From an uncultured Clostridium sp. (GTDB lineage: Bacteria; Bacillota; Clostridia; UBA1212; UBA1255), in contig USLW01000006.1 of assembly GCA_900555605.1 (NCBI GenBank), positions 1 to 18,423 of the forward strand: 18,423 nt of DNA, in the 5' to 3' direction. Both the position numbers and the translations under genes were made by a program. This document shows positions 1 through 6,411 of this stretch, in pieces (positions within the stretch are counted from its first letter, which is position 1; every line of letters begins with the position of its first letter). The notes under the pieces are model-generated. The model made no database searches. It was not told the DNA's origin and worked only from the letters and a program-made list of their open reading frames with translations.

Positions 1-1
1 C

Positions 2-175
2 GCCATGCTGCTGCGTTATTCGATCGGCTGTGAAGCTGGAGCCGCGGCGATTGAGGCTGCTGTGGAACATATCCTTGAACAGGGCTATAGAACTGCTGAT
101 ATTTATACGGGAGAACCGGGGACGCGTTTGCTCGGAACCAATGAGATAGGGGAGTGGATCGCTGGTGAAATATAA
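2..175 (+). CDS. leuB: 3-isopropylmalate dehydrogenase, C-terminal end (partial)
   Basis: The window opens inside this gene; only the last 57 codons are present, ending in TAA. The translated tail contains AMLLRYSIG, an Ala/Glu-rich helix and EQGYRTADIY, and ends GTNEIGEWIAGEI. This matches the C-terminal helices of LeuB, the cytosolic NAD-dependent oxidative decarboxylase of leucine biosynthesis (3-isopropylmalate to 2-oxoisocaproate). The active-site residues lie upstream of the window and cannot be checked. A related family member (isocitrate or tartrate dehydrogenase) is possible, but the MLLRYS and GYRTADI signatures favour LeuB. The stop overlaps the GTG start of the next gene by 11 bases, which suggests co-transcription or translational coupling. 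Confidence 0.8.
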   Translation, partial: AMLLRYSIGCEAGAAAIEAAVEHILEQGYRTADIYTGEPGTRLLGTNEIGEWIAGEI

Positions 176-1538
176 AACAAAAAATATTTTCGTTATCATA
201 GCTTGTGCGGCGGCTGTACTGTTAGCCGTAGGGATGATCCTATATGGTGCCAGTCTGCATGAAAATGAAAAAAGTGCAGTGGTTTTAGGAACGCCTTCTC
301 ATACAACAATTACACTAACCGATGGAACCGCGACGCCGGCGCCTACGCCTACGCCGATTACTTATACGGAGATGACGCTGCTGAGCATCGGCGATTTAAT
401 GTATCATATGCCGCAGGTCAATGCCGCCAGAATACCGGGCACTGAGCAATATGATTTTACTGATAATTTCAGATATATTAAGGAGATTGTATCTGCCGCG
501 GATTATGCTGTAGCGAATTTTGAAACGACGCTTTCCGAAAAGGAATATTCCGGATTTCCGAATTTCCGGTCACCGTATGCAGTTTTGGACAGCATACAGG
601 ATGCGGGATTTGATATGCTGCTGTTTGCCAATAATCATTGCTACGATACAGGGTTGGACGGTATTTTGCGTACTTTAGGAAAATTTGAGGAATACGGCTT
701 TGACTATATTGGCGCGCGAAAGGATCCGGAAGAGAACTTTTATCTTTTAAAAGAAATTAACGGCATTCGGATAGGCTTTCTGAATTATACAAATGATATC
801 GCATACGGCTCCGGGAGATTAGACAGTATTAACGGAATTCATATCCGGTCCGGCGATCTTCCGTATATGGATCTATATAACGATGGGTTATTGGATGCGT
901 TTTACGCGGAGGCGGAAAAAAGAATTACGGCTCTGCGAACAGAAGGCGCAGAGATGATTGTATTTTACATCCATTGGGGAGAAGAATACCAGCTTACCCC
1001 GAATTCCAGGCAAACGGCTGTTGCCCAAAAGCTGTGCGATCTCGGGGTAGACGTGATCATTGGGTCTCATCCCCATGTGATTCAACCTATGGAACTGCTG
1101 ACTTCTTCCGCCGATCCGGAGCATCAGACAATCTGTTTTTATTCTATGGGAAATTTTATCTCAAACCAGAACCGGCTGACGCTGACGTCAACTGAAAATA
1201 AAGAATGGACGGAAAATGGTTTGATGGTAGAGCTTACAATCCGGAAATACAGTGATGGCGCTATACTGATTACGAATATTGCATATATTCCGACCTGGGT
1301 ACATCGGTATTATCCATCGGGGAGCAGCAGCATGAAGTACCAGGTCGTTCCGCTGCCTGCCGCCTGTGCGGCCCCGGAAGACTATGGATTAACGGCTTCT
1401 GATTTTGGAGTCTCTCATGCGCAGGCTGCCTTTCAAATGACAGATCATGTGTTTTGTGACATTGTGGAGGTCTTCAATCAATCTGTTGTGCTGCCGTATG
1501 AAGACGATGCAGTCATCGCTTTGCCAAAAGCCAGCTGA
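165..1538 (+). CDS. CapA/PgsA-family membrane-anchored metallophosphatase-like protein
   Basis: This 457-residue protein belongs to the CapA family (PGA_cap, calcineurin-like fold) known from poly-gamma-glutamate capsule systems. Residues 8-28 form one membrane anchor, followed by a Thr/Pro-rich linker (about 47-66), so the catalytic domain probably sits outside the cell. Family motifs are GDLMYH (76-81), ANFE (117-120), ANNHCYD (155-161), HWGEEYQ (270-276), GSHPHVIQ (300-307) and YSMGNF (326-331). The start is a GTG with GGGGAG ten bases upstream; the next in-frame ATG would cut the anchor. It overlaps leuB by 11 bases, and its 3' end overlaps the opposing membrane-protein gene by 26 bases. 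No capB/capC-like ligase genes are nearby, so a role in polyglutamate synthesis is not supported; a general cell-envelope phosphoesterase role is equally possible. Confidence 0.9.
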   Translation: MKYKTKNIFVIIACAAAVLLAVGMILYGASLHENEKSAVVLGTPSHTTITLTDGTATPAPTPTPITYTEMTLLSIGDLMYHMPQVNAARIPGTEQYDFTDNFRYIKEIVSAADYAVANFETTLSEKEYSGFPNFRSPYAVLDSIQDAGFDMLLFANNHCYDTGLDGILRTLGKFEEYGFDYIGARKDPEENFYLLKEINGIRIGFLNYTNDIAYGSGRLDSINGIHIRSGDLPYMDLYNDGLLDAFYAEAEKRITALRTEGAEMIVFYIHWGEEYQLTPNSRQTAVAQKLCDLGVDVIIGSHPHVIQPMELLTSSADPEHQTICFYSMGNFISNQNRLTLTSTENKEWTENGLMVELTIRKYSDGAILITNIAYIPTWVHRYYPSGSSSMKYQVVPLPAACAAPEDYGLTASDFGVSHAQAAFQMTDHVFCDIVEVFNQSVVLPYEDDAVIALPKAS

Positions 1539-2070
1539 GGTTCAGCGCATTTTTTGTATTATATTTATTTAATAAAACGACACTGAGCACCGCGTCAATA
1601 GTAAAGAAGATCATGACAAACAGAATCACGCCGTTGGGGATGCGGGCACTGTATTTTGAAATAAACGGATGGATTACGTATACCAGGGCAAGCGACAGGA
1701 GCCCCCAGAAAAATGAGAATAAAAGGCAGACTCTGCCGTTGACATTCAGCGGCAGATGGCTGTAATCCCAGAAGCTTGTACCGAGTACGTTTTTGTATAC
1801 ATAATCCGTAACATATTCTACAAGTGTCGCCGCTGCCATACCGATCAAAAAGGTCAGGGGCTTATTTTGTTTAAACGGTTCTGTACTGAGCAGAATCGCA
1901 ATGGCGCCTAACCCGTAGACCGGGCACAGCAGGTTAAAGAGAAAGCATTTTCTCGACTGTAATTGACCGACCGTTATAAGCGCGAACAGGGTTTCTAAAA
2001 TAAATCCGAAAAAACTGTATATGATGAAATATGAGAAATACGTAAGCAAAGAACAAAGCCTCCCGGTCAT
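1513..2070 (-). CDS. CmpB-type (ABC_trans_CmpB) multi-pass membrane protein
   Basis: The protein has 185 residues from the ATG at 2070, with about five hydrophobic segments. Family-like signatures are SFFGFILET, the LCPVYGLGAI stretch, LVEYVTDYV, FWDYSHLPLNVNGRVCL and FFWGLLSL. They match the Clostridia membrane family annotated as putative ABC transporter permease/CmpB (PF06541-type), whose function is not established. A longer frame from a TTG at 2109 is open. I chose ATG 2070 because AAGGA lies seven bases before it, whereas the TTG has no spaced ribosome site. An extended -10-like TGGTATATT (TATATT at 2120-2125) could be its promoter, next to the palindrome at 2131-2161. The 3' end converges on and overlaps the CapA-like gene. 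There is no ATPase or substrate-binding partner, so transporter function is unproven. Confidence 0.75.
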   Translation of the reverse strand: MTGRLCSLLTYFSYFIIYSFFGFILETLFALITVGQLQSRKCFLFNLLCPVYGLGAIAILLSTEPFKQNKPLTFLIGMAAATLVEYVTDYVYKNVLGTSFWDYSHLPLNVNGRVCLLFSFFWGLLSLALVYVIHPFISKYSARIPNGVILFVMIFFTIDAVLSVVLLNKYNTKNALNLSWLLAKR

Positions 2071-2130
2071 AAGTAAGTCCTTGGGTGTTTTTGCTATAGT
2101 TTTTCTCAACTTTCCGATTAATATACCAGT

Positions 2131-2161
2131 ATTTCGGCACTGCCGCGAAAAATGCCGAAAT
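2131..2161. promoter_or_regulatory. Palindrome ATTTCGGCA-N13-TGCCGAAAT (operator or hairpin)
   Basis: Two perfect 9-base arms (2131-2139 and 2153-2161) lie between the flavoprotein stop at 2164 and the promoter-like region of the CmpB-type gene. Neither strand has a U-tract after the stem, so a simple terminator is unlikely. The position just upstream of a -10-like TATATT suits an operator. The core TTTCGGCA recurs at 3094-3101 and 4665-4672. Confidence 0.45.
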
Positions 2162-2163
2162 AT

Positions 2164-3057
2164 TTAATTATGCGTTTTCAGATATTGCACAATGGCTTTT
2201 GCCGCGGTTGCGCCTTGTCCAACTGCAACTGCAACCTGCTTATAGGGGGAAATACAGTCCCCGGCAGCAAAAATTCCATCGATATTTGTCATCATATTCT
2301 CATCGACTTGTATCAGTCGCTGCTTTTGTATCACGCCCAGCTTCAGTGCAAAATCGATAGCGGAAGGCCTGTCTTCTGCGATAAAAAGACCGGAAAGGGG
2401 CGCCAGCGTGCCGTCGGTAAACTGTACTGCATTAAAATGATCGCTGCCCAGCAGCGCCTTGATTGGCTTGCAATTCACTTGCATTTTTTGCAGTACAGAT
2501 TGATTTCGGGCAGAGACCTCCGGCGCTGTGCCATTTGTAAAAAGCGTGATGTCATTTGTGAAATGCGTGAGTTCCAGGGCCTCGTGGACCGCATAATCTT
2601 TGTTCCCTAAAACGCCGACCTTTTTACCTTTATAAAAAAAGCCGTCGCAGGTGACGCAGTAACTGATGCCATTTCCCTCCCATTCTGAAAGACCGGGAAG
2701 CTTCAGCTTTGGAAGCGGCATGCCGCAGGCGATTAAAATGCATTTTCCAATATAGCGCATATGTCCGGTTACAACTTCAAAATACAGACCTTCCGCTTCA
2801 CTCCCGTCTCCGTAACGAATACTTAGCACTTCTTCCTGACGAATCTCCACGCCAAGCCGTGCGGCTTGATTTTCACCGTGCCGCAGCAGTACAGCACCGC
2901 TGATCGTATCCTGAAATCCAAAATAATTATCGATTTTATCAGCCTTTTCCAGATTGCTTTTCAAACCGAGCACCAGCACGGATAGATTTGCTCTTGAAAG
3001 GTGAATCGCACATTGCAGCCCTGCCGGGCCCTTTCCGATGATAATCGCGTCATACAT
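2164..3057 (-). CDS. Thioredoxin reductase-like FAD-dependent oxidoreductase
   Basis: This 297-residue flavoprotein is about the usual length of low-molecular-weight thioredoxin reductases. Visible motifs are the FAD-binding GKGPAG (8-13), a CxxC redox pair in YCVTCDG (133-139) and the C-terminal FAD motif GIFAAGDC (261-268). The second dinucleotide site is altered: where TrxB has GGGDSA followed by an HRR-type NADPH-phosphate motif, this protein has VLGNKDYAVHEA (149-160) and then TLFTNG with no arginine cluster. It may therefore use NADH, ferredoxin or another donor, as known for divergent TrxR relatives; this is inference. The start is well set: AAGGAG lies nine bases before the ATG. It is divergent from the three small genes to its right, sharing a 90-base gap, and no thioredoxin gene is adjacent. 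Confidence 0.85.
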   Translation of the reverse strand: MYDAIIIGKGPAGLQCAIHLSRANLSVLVLGLKSNLEKADKIDNYFGFQDTISGAVLLRHGENQAARLGVEIRQEEVLSIRYGDGSEAEGLYFEVVTGHMRYIGKCILIACGMPLPKLKLPGLSEWEGNGISYCVTCDGFFYKGKKVGVLGNKDYAVHEALELTHFTNDITLFTNGTAPEVSARNQSVLQKMQVNCKPIKALLGSDHFNAVQFTDGTLAPLSGLFIAEDRPSAIDFALKLGVIQKQRLIQVDENMMTNIDGIFAAGDCISPYKQVAVAVGQGATAAKAIVQYLKTHN

Positions 3058-3080
3058 AGATTTTTTCTCCTTTTCCGGAT

Positions 3081-3110
3081 TATGGGCACATTCTGCCGAA
3101 AGTGCTCATA
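3081..3110. promoter_or_regulatory. Inverted repeat in the divergent gap, enclosing TGCCGAAA
   Basis: TATGGGCAC (3081-3089) and GTGCTCATA (3102-3110) pair over nine positions with one G/T wobble and a 12-base loop that contains TGCCGAAA. It lies between the flavoprotein and three-gene-cluster starts. It could be an operator for both, or a stem in the flavoprotein mRNA leader, since TATAAT-like boxes lie just beyond it on the minus strand. Confidence 0.45.
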
Positions 3111-3111
3111 T

Positions 3112-3133
3112 CATATTATATACCATATTATAT
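3112..3133 (+). repeat. Tandem CATATTATAT repeat, possible sporulation-type -10
   Basis: CATATTATAT occurs at 3112-3121 and again at 3124-3133, a 12-base period. CATA-N3-TA fits the -10 pattern of mother-cell sigma factors (sigma-E/K), but I found no clean -35 at the expected distance and the second copy is too near the ribosome site (AGGAGG, 3135-3140). The minus strand of the same DNA reads TATAAT-like for the divergent gene. Confidence 0.3.
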
Positions 3134-3147
3134 TAGGAGGAACGCGT

Positions 3148-3459
3148 ATGGCAAATTTATTTGAAAGGATTGATAACAGAATTATGGCCGCAAAGATCGA
3201 ACAAGGAATGGATATGCTGAAAAATAAGTCCACTGAAGAGCTTGCGCAGAAAATCGCAAAAATGGACCGCAACGAGGTTTTGAAAAAATTAGATGAAATT
3301 GATGCCAAAAAAGTGAAAGAAATGAATTTGGATATTGAAAAGATTAAAAGCAAAATCACCCCGCAGGATCTTGAAAAAATTAAACAGCTTGCCGGTAAGG
3401 ATGCGGATAAAATTATGGGGAAAATAAACGAACTGCTGTATAATAATAAAGGAAAATAA
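3148..3459 (+). CDS. Small charged helical protein, first gene of a three-gene cluster
   Basis: I do not recognise this 103-residue protein. It is almost wholly charged and helical, with no signal peptide, membrane segment or cysteine. From about residue 28 it is built of Lys/Asp/Glu-rich heptad-like stretches (ELAQKIAKMDRNEVLKKLDEI; then IEKIKSKITPQDLEKIKQL; then ADKIMGKINELL), which suggests a coiled-coil or helical bundle. A longer in-frame start exists at 3001, but AGGAGG seven bases before ATG 3148 fixes the start. It is followed after 15 bases by the next cluster gene. The tandem CATATTATAT upstream hints at sporulation control, but this is weak. A structural or scaffold role is only a guess. 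Confidence 0.75.
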   Translation: MANLFERIDNRIMAAKIEQGMDMLKNKSTEELAQKIAKMDRNEVLKKLDEIDAKKVKEMNLDIEKIKSKITPQDLEKIKQLAGKDADKIMGKINELLYNNKGK

Positions 3460-3474
3460 GGAGACGATACGGCG

Positions 3475-3948
3475 ATGGACGGCGAATTGGAAGATAAAAT
3501 CAAACAAATCGGGTCTTTGTTTGGAATTGAAGAGATTCCTGATAATATCGGTGATATCATCGGCGCCGTAGCGAGTTCAATGGGCGAAAATAATTCGGAA
3601 GGTCAGGGGGATGTCGATCATCAGGAAAATCATGAGGCACAGCCGGACAGTACGGAAGATTCCGTTCCTGCTTCAGTCTCCAAAAAATTCCAGAATCCGT
3701 CGGCCGCCAAGCCGTTAGACGCCGTACATGATGATGGCGATATTGATTTTGCAAATCTGCTGCAGATGGTATCAAAATTCAAGCAGACCCGTGATTCGTG
3801 CAAGAATGACGATAATATAAGACTTTTACGAGCATTAGAGCCATTTTTGAGCGAAAAGAAAAAAGGAAAAATCAGCCGCTGTGTCAAAATTATGACCGTG
3901 GCAAAATTTGCCAAATCTCAAGATTTGAAATTAAGCAATTTTTTATAA
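3475..3948 (+). CDS. Acidic protein with C-terminal helical domain, second gene of cluster
   Basis: This 157-residue protein is of unknown function. The N-terminal third is acidic (MDGELEDKIKQIG, then an Asp/Glu/Ser/Gln-rich linker at about 40-75). The C-terminal part (about 88-157) is helical: DFANLLQMVSKFK, then NIRLLRALEPFLSEKKKGKI and a basic amphipathic helix. From memory, the LLxALxPFLSxxxxxKI pattern recurs at the C-terminus of short uncharacterised Clostridia proteins, but I cannot name a family. AAGGAG precedes the ATG by 11 bases, and the gene sits 15 bases after its upstream partner and 15 before its downstream one, so a single transcript is likely. No catalytic motif is visible. 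Confidence 0.75.
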   Translation: MDGELEDKIKQIGSLFGIEEIPDNIGDIIGAVASSMGENNSEGQGDVDHQENHEAQPDSTEDSVPASVSKKFQNPSAAKPLDAVHDDGDIDFANLLQMVSKFKQTRDSCKNDDNIRLLRALEPFLSEKKKGKISRCVKIMTVAKFAKSQDLKLSNFL

Positions 3949-3963
3949 GCGAGGATTATCCAT

Positions 3964-4560
3964 ATGGCACGTGGGAGGCGCGGCAATTATTATAACAATT
4001 ATAACTTCAGGCCACGGATGCAAGCTGTAAACGAATCTTCTGCACCCAAAAATGAGCCTGAAGTAATACTTGTAGCGCCTCCTGCGGACCGCAGCAGCAT
4101 ACCGCCGCAGTCCGGACCGGGACCGCAACAGCAAAACCGCCGGCAATCCAATCATCCGAATCCGATGGATCCGGCACATACTATGAATTACGGTGCAAAC
4201 CGCGGATCCGATAAACAAAATTATTGCAGCAAGCCAAAACTGCGTTTAAAACCAATTCAGCCGATCAATCATCATCATAAAAGTCAAGCCGAACCCGGCC
4301 GAGACAAAAATCAACAGGAAAAAAAAACAGGTCTGAATATTATTGACACCGTGCTTCAAAAGCTAAAAAAAATTCTGTCCGGTGTTTTGGGAAAAGATGT
4401 TGAACTGGATGATATTATTTTAATCGGAATTATTTTGCTTTTTTTATTTGAAAGGCACAAAAGTAAAAATGATCCGGAATGCAGCGGTAAGGATGACAAG
4501 GATGACAAAGATGACAAAGATATGATGATATTCGCATTGGCATATTTGCTGATGTCATAA
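3964..4560 (+). CDS. Low-complexity protein with hydrophobic C-terminal tail, third gene of cluster
   Basis: This is a 198-residue protein of unknown function. The N-terminus is basic and Tyr/Asn-rich (MARGRRGNYYNNYNFRPR). Residues about 25-120 are disordered and rich in Pro, Gln, Asn and His. A short helix (123-140) precedes DDIILIGIILLFLFE (149-163), and after a KDDKDDKDDKD linker it ends MMIFALAYLLMS. Two short hydrophobic segments separated by an acidic linker suggest peripheral or hairpin membrane insertion. The composition recalls spore-coat-type proteins, but no named family is recognised. GAGGA precedes the ATG by eight bases. It is the last gene of the run, followed by a hairpin at 4585-4624. 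The Asp-Asp-Lys linker is encoded by 9-base repeats that could vary in number. Confidence 0.7.
   Translation: MARGRRGNYYNNYNFRPRMQAVNESSAPKNEPEVILVAPPADRSSIPPQSGPGPQQQNRRQSNHPNPMDPAHTMNYGANRGSDKQNYCSKPKLRLKPIQPINHHHKSQAEPGRDKNQQEKKTGLNIIDTVLQKLKKILSGVLGKDVELDDIILIGIILLFLFERHKSKNDPECSGKDDKDDKDDKDMMIFALAYLLMS
4492..4518 (+). repeat. Three in-frame 9-base repeats (GATGACAAR) coding Asp-Asp-Lys
   Basis: Three consecutive copies (4492-4500, 4501-4509, 4510-4518), differing only at the last base of the first, encode DDK DDK DDK between the two hydrophobic segments of the third cluster protein. Being multiples of three, copy-number changes would keep the frame and alter linker length only. Confidence 0.85.
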
Positions 4561-4584
4561 GCCGCATAATATCCTTTTCCCCCT

Positions 4585-4624
4585 TCTCTAATAATACAAA
4601 ATTTTTATTTTGTTCAATTAGAGA
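4585..4624 (+). terminator. Hairpin after the three-gene cluster
   Basis: TCTCTAAT (4585-4592) pairs with ATTAGAGA (4617-4624). After a three-base internal bulge on each side, ACAAAA pairs with TTTTGT around a short T/A loop. There is no strong U-tract after the stem, so it may be a weak terminator or an mRNA 3' end stabiliser. Confidence 0.45.
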
Positions 4625-4697
4625 GATGGGATAAAATCCATGGCCGCCTCGCCCCTTTTTGGTATTTCGGCAGCGTTTATTTCGTTCTCTAAAAAAT

Positions 4698-4748
4698 AAA
4701 ACTCCGTGCCCGGTGTAAACTTGTACAGCTGCATGGGCACGGAGTTTT
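4698..4748 (-). terminator. Strong terminator of the two-helix membrane protein gene
   Basis: A 14-base perfect stem, AAAACTCCGTGCCC (4698-4711) and GGGCACGGAGTTTT (4735-4748), lies 23 bases beyond the stop of the minus-strand gene. On the minus strand the stem ends in TTTT and is followed by ATTTTTT, a classic intrinsic terminator. It may also act on plus-strand transcripts from the cluster. Confidence 0.85.
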
Positions 4749-4771
4749 GTTGAAGCGTCTATGTTAATCAA

Positions 4772-5014
4772 TTATTTAATTGCATCGACAAATTTCAAGA
4801 CACAAAGTACAATGCCGATCAGACCATAAAGCTCTATGACAGCACCAAGTAATTTAAAAATAAGTCCGATAATCGGAATCCCTGCAAGAACGCCGATTAA
4901 TATACCAACGACAGCACAAATCACAATAAAAATGATAAGCTGTACTACAAAAGAAGTAACATCCTTTGCCCGAATCTTGAACGGAGTGGGCCAAAATTTT
5001 TTCAAAAAATCCAT
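4772..5014 (-). CDS. Small two-helix membrane protein
   Basis: This 80-residue protein has a short basic N-terminus (MDFLKKFWPTPFKIRAKD) and two hydrophobic segments at about 21-44 and 48-74, the second with glycine and a single Glu/Tyr pair (IELYGLIG). There is no catalytic motif. Such small hairpin membrane proteins are common in Clostridia and usually uncharacterised. The start is supported by GGGAGGT, eight bases before the ATG. The gene is monocistronic between two intrinsic terminators that share the AAAACTCCG/CGGAGTTTT stem. A 10-base palindrome GACAGCTGTC (5082-5091) lies upstream and could be an operator, though nothing else supports that. Confidence 0.7.
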   Translation of the reverse strand: MDFLKKFWPTPFKIRAKDVTSFVVQLIIFIVICAVVGILIGVLAGIPIIGLIFKLLGAVIELYGLIGIVLCVLKFVDAIK

Positions 5015-5119
5015 CTGTAATACCTCCCTGTTTTTATTTTATCAAATCCAATATAATAAAAATGATTCTGGATTTTTATATGACAGCTGTCCTCCAAAAA
5101 TTACAAATCTTTTAATAAC

Positions 5120-5152
5120 GCCAAAAACTCCGACTTAAACGGAGTTTTTGGC
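5120..5152 (-). terminator. Intrinsic terminator downstream of the tRNA-Gly/tRNA-Arg pair
   Basis: A 13-base perfect stem, GCCAAAAACTCCG (5120-5132) with CGGAGTTTTTGGC (5140-5152), has a seven-base loop. It lies 11 bases past the 3' end of the tRNA-Arg gene, in the direction of tRNA transcription. On the minus strand the right arm carries TTTTT. Confidence 0.8.
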
Positions 5153-5163
5153 AAACTATTATT

Positions 5164-5240
<77 letters not shown>

Positions 5241-5245
5241 ATAAT

Positions 5246-5319
5246 TGGAGCGGGTGAAGGGAATCGAACCCTCACAATCAGCTTGGAAGGCTGATGTTCT
5301 GCCATTGAACTACACCCGC
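5246..5319 (-). tRNA. tRNA-Gly (anticodon TCC), CCA encoded
   Basis: The 74-nucleotide minus-strand sequence folds with acceptor GCGGGTG/CACCCGC, anticodon arm ATCAG-CCTTCCAAG-CTGAT with anticodon TCC, and T-loop GGTTCGATTCC. It ends T-CCA. It decodes GGA/GGG. It is the first tRNA of the two-gene transcript, with a promoter just upstream. Confidence 0.95.
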
Positions 5320-5332
5320 GTAAAAAACAAAT

Positions 5333-5361
5333 ATTTAATTATTACAACTTTATAGTGTCAA
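5333..5361 (-). promoter_or_regulatory. Sigma-A promoter for the tRNA pair
   Basis: On the minus strand, TTGACA (5361-5356), a 17-base spacer and TTAAAT (5338-5333) place the start near 5326, a few bases before tRNA-Gly. The -35 is part of a dyad, GTCAAC-AAAA-GTTGAC (5357-5372). Confidence 0.65.
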
Positions 5362-5482
5362 CAAAAGTTGACTTGAATAGTATACATAGGAAAAGACAAC
5401 TTGTCAAGCATTTTTGTAAAAATTTTCTCTTTTCCTGCCACCTATTTTTTGCATACGCAGAGAGTACGGAAAAAAACTTTTA

Positions 5483-5511
5483 TTGACTTTTATATAGCAC
5501 TTTTTTATAAT
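5483..5511 (+). promoter_or_regulatory. Near-consensus sigma-A promoter
   Basis: TTGACT (5483-5488), a 17-base spacer and TATAAT (5506-5511) read toward the four-helix membrane protein gene. This predicts a start near 5518 and a leader of about 50 bases. Confidence 0.75.
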
Positions 5512-5566
5512 AATTTATATTTTGTATTTATGAATCTTAAAATAATAAAAGAAAGGATATTTTAAC

Positions 5567-6190
5567 ATGGAACAGACAGAAGAAAAAACAACAACAGAAA
5601 TCATACAGGAGCCACTGCCCGCCGATGGATCTGAGGTTTCTGCAGTATTTCCAAACGCCGTACCTATGGTACCACCGGCAGCTGTTATGCCTGAACATCC
5701 GGAGCATGTATTGGCGGGGGTCATCGGTGCCTTTCTCTTTTCCCTGCTCGGCGGCGGTTTATATTTTTTGATCTACCAGCTTGGCTTTTTAGCCGGAATT
5801 TGCGGATTGGCGATTATTGCGCTTTCTGTTCTGGGGTATCAGATTTTTTCCGGAAGGAAGAATTCTATGAAGGGCGTTATAACAGCGATCATTATGATGA
5901 TCATTGTTATATTTCTTGCTGAGTATTTATGTGTGTCCTATGAAATTTATAGTGTTTTCCAAGAAGAGGGATATGTCGTTTCCTTTTTCAGCATAGTCCG
6001 TACCATGCCTGAATTTTTAACGGACCCCGATCTGCTCCGCGCAGTTGTTTTTGATCTTGTTCTTGCATATTTGCTGTCTGCGGTTGCGGCTTTTACTTAT
6101 ATCCGTAATGCCTTAAAAACAAGCCGGGCCATTAAGAAGACAAAGGAAGCGGCTTCGTCTGCGGCCGTTGATCCGTGGGAGATAAAGTAA
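5567..6190 (+). CDS. Four-helix membrane protein with acidic cytoplasmic N-terminus
   Basis: This 207-residue protein has an unknown function. A polar, Glu/Pro-rich N-terminus (1-46) is followed by four hydrophobic segments at about 48-70, 73-95, 102-124 and 158-180, and a basic tail (KTSRAIKKTKEAA) ending DPWEIK. The first pair contains GAFLFSLLGGGLYFLIYQLG and GICGLAIIALSVLGY, a pattern I recall from uncharacterised Firmicutes membrane proteins without a solved role. AAAGGA lies eight bases before the ATG. It has its own near-consensus sigma-A promoter and appears monocistronic; only weak hairpins (6206-6260) follow it. The large polar segment between helices 3 and 4 (125-157) is probably extracellular. 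Confidence 0.75.
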   Translation: MEQTEEKTTTEIIQEPLPADGSEVSAVFPNAVPMVPPAAVMPEHPEHVLAGVIGAFLFSLLGGGLYFLIYQLGFLAGICGLAIIALSVLGYQIFSGRKNSMKGVITAIIMMIIVIFLAEYLCVSYEIYSVFQEEGYVVSFFSIVRTMPEFLTDPDLLRAVVFDLVLAYLLSAVAAFTYIRNALKTSRAIKKTKEAASSAAVDPWEIK

Positions 6191-6290
6191 AAAGAAAAAA
6201 ACTGGCATTTCTGCAGTTGGGAACCGGCTGACGGGAACTCCCCTATCCCCTATCAAAATGATAATGATCTTATCTGGGAGAATTTGAAAT

Positions 6291-6411
6291 GGGGCTGTAG
6301 AAAAAGTCGAACAAAAGAAAAAAACTTATATAATAAATCCCGGTAAAATCACGATTTGCCATGACTTTGCCGGGAAGATTTTTGAAAAAAGGAGACTTTT
6401 TTTACAGCCCC
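6291..6411. mobile_element. 121-bp MITE-like palindromic element
   Basis: GGGGCTGTAGAAAAAGTC (6291-6308) and its inverse (6394-6411, read GGGGCTGTAAAAAAAGTC on the minus strand) match at 17 of 18 positions. A second pair of arms lies inside: TCCCGGTAAAATCACG (6338-6353) against CATGACTTTGCCGGGA (6360-6375), with three transitions. The element has no coding capacity of its own. GGGGCTGT ends recall those of IS1182-like elements, from memory. No convincing target duplication is seen. The right end joins the AraC fragment exactly. Confidence 0.65.

Noticed and set aside
2152..2610. Long plus-strand frame opposite the flavoprotein gene
   Set aside because: It is a shadow of the minus-strand FAD-dependent gene; no ribosome site or recognisable domain.
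3001..3147. Upstream extension of the first cluster protein in frame from 3001
   Set aside because: It overlaps the flavoprotein gene and divergent regulatory gap; the AGGAGG site points to the ATG at 3148.
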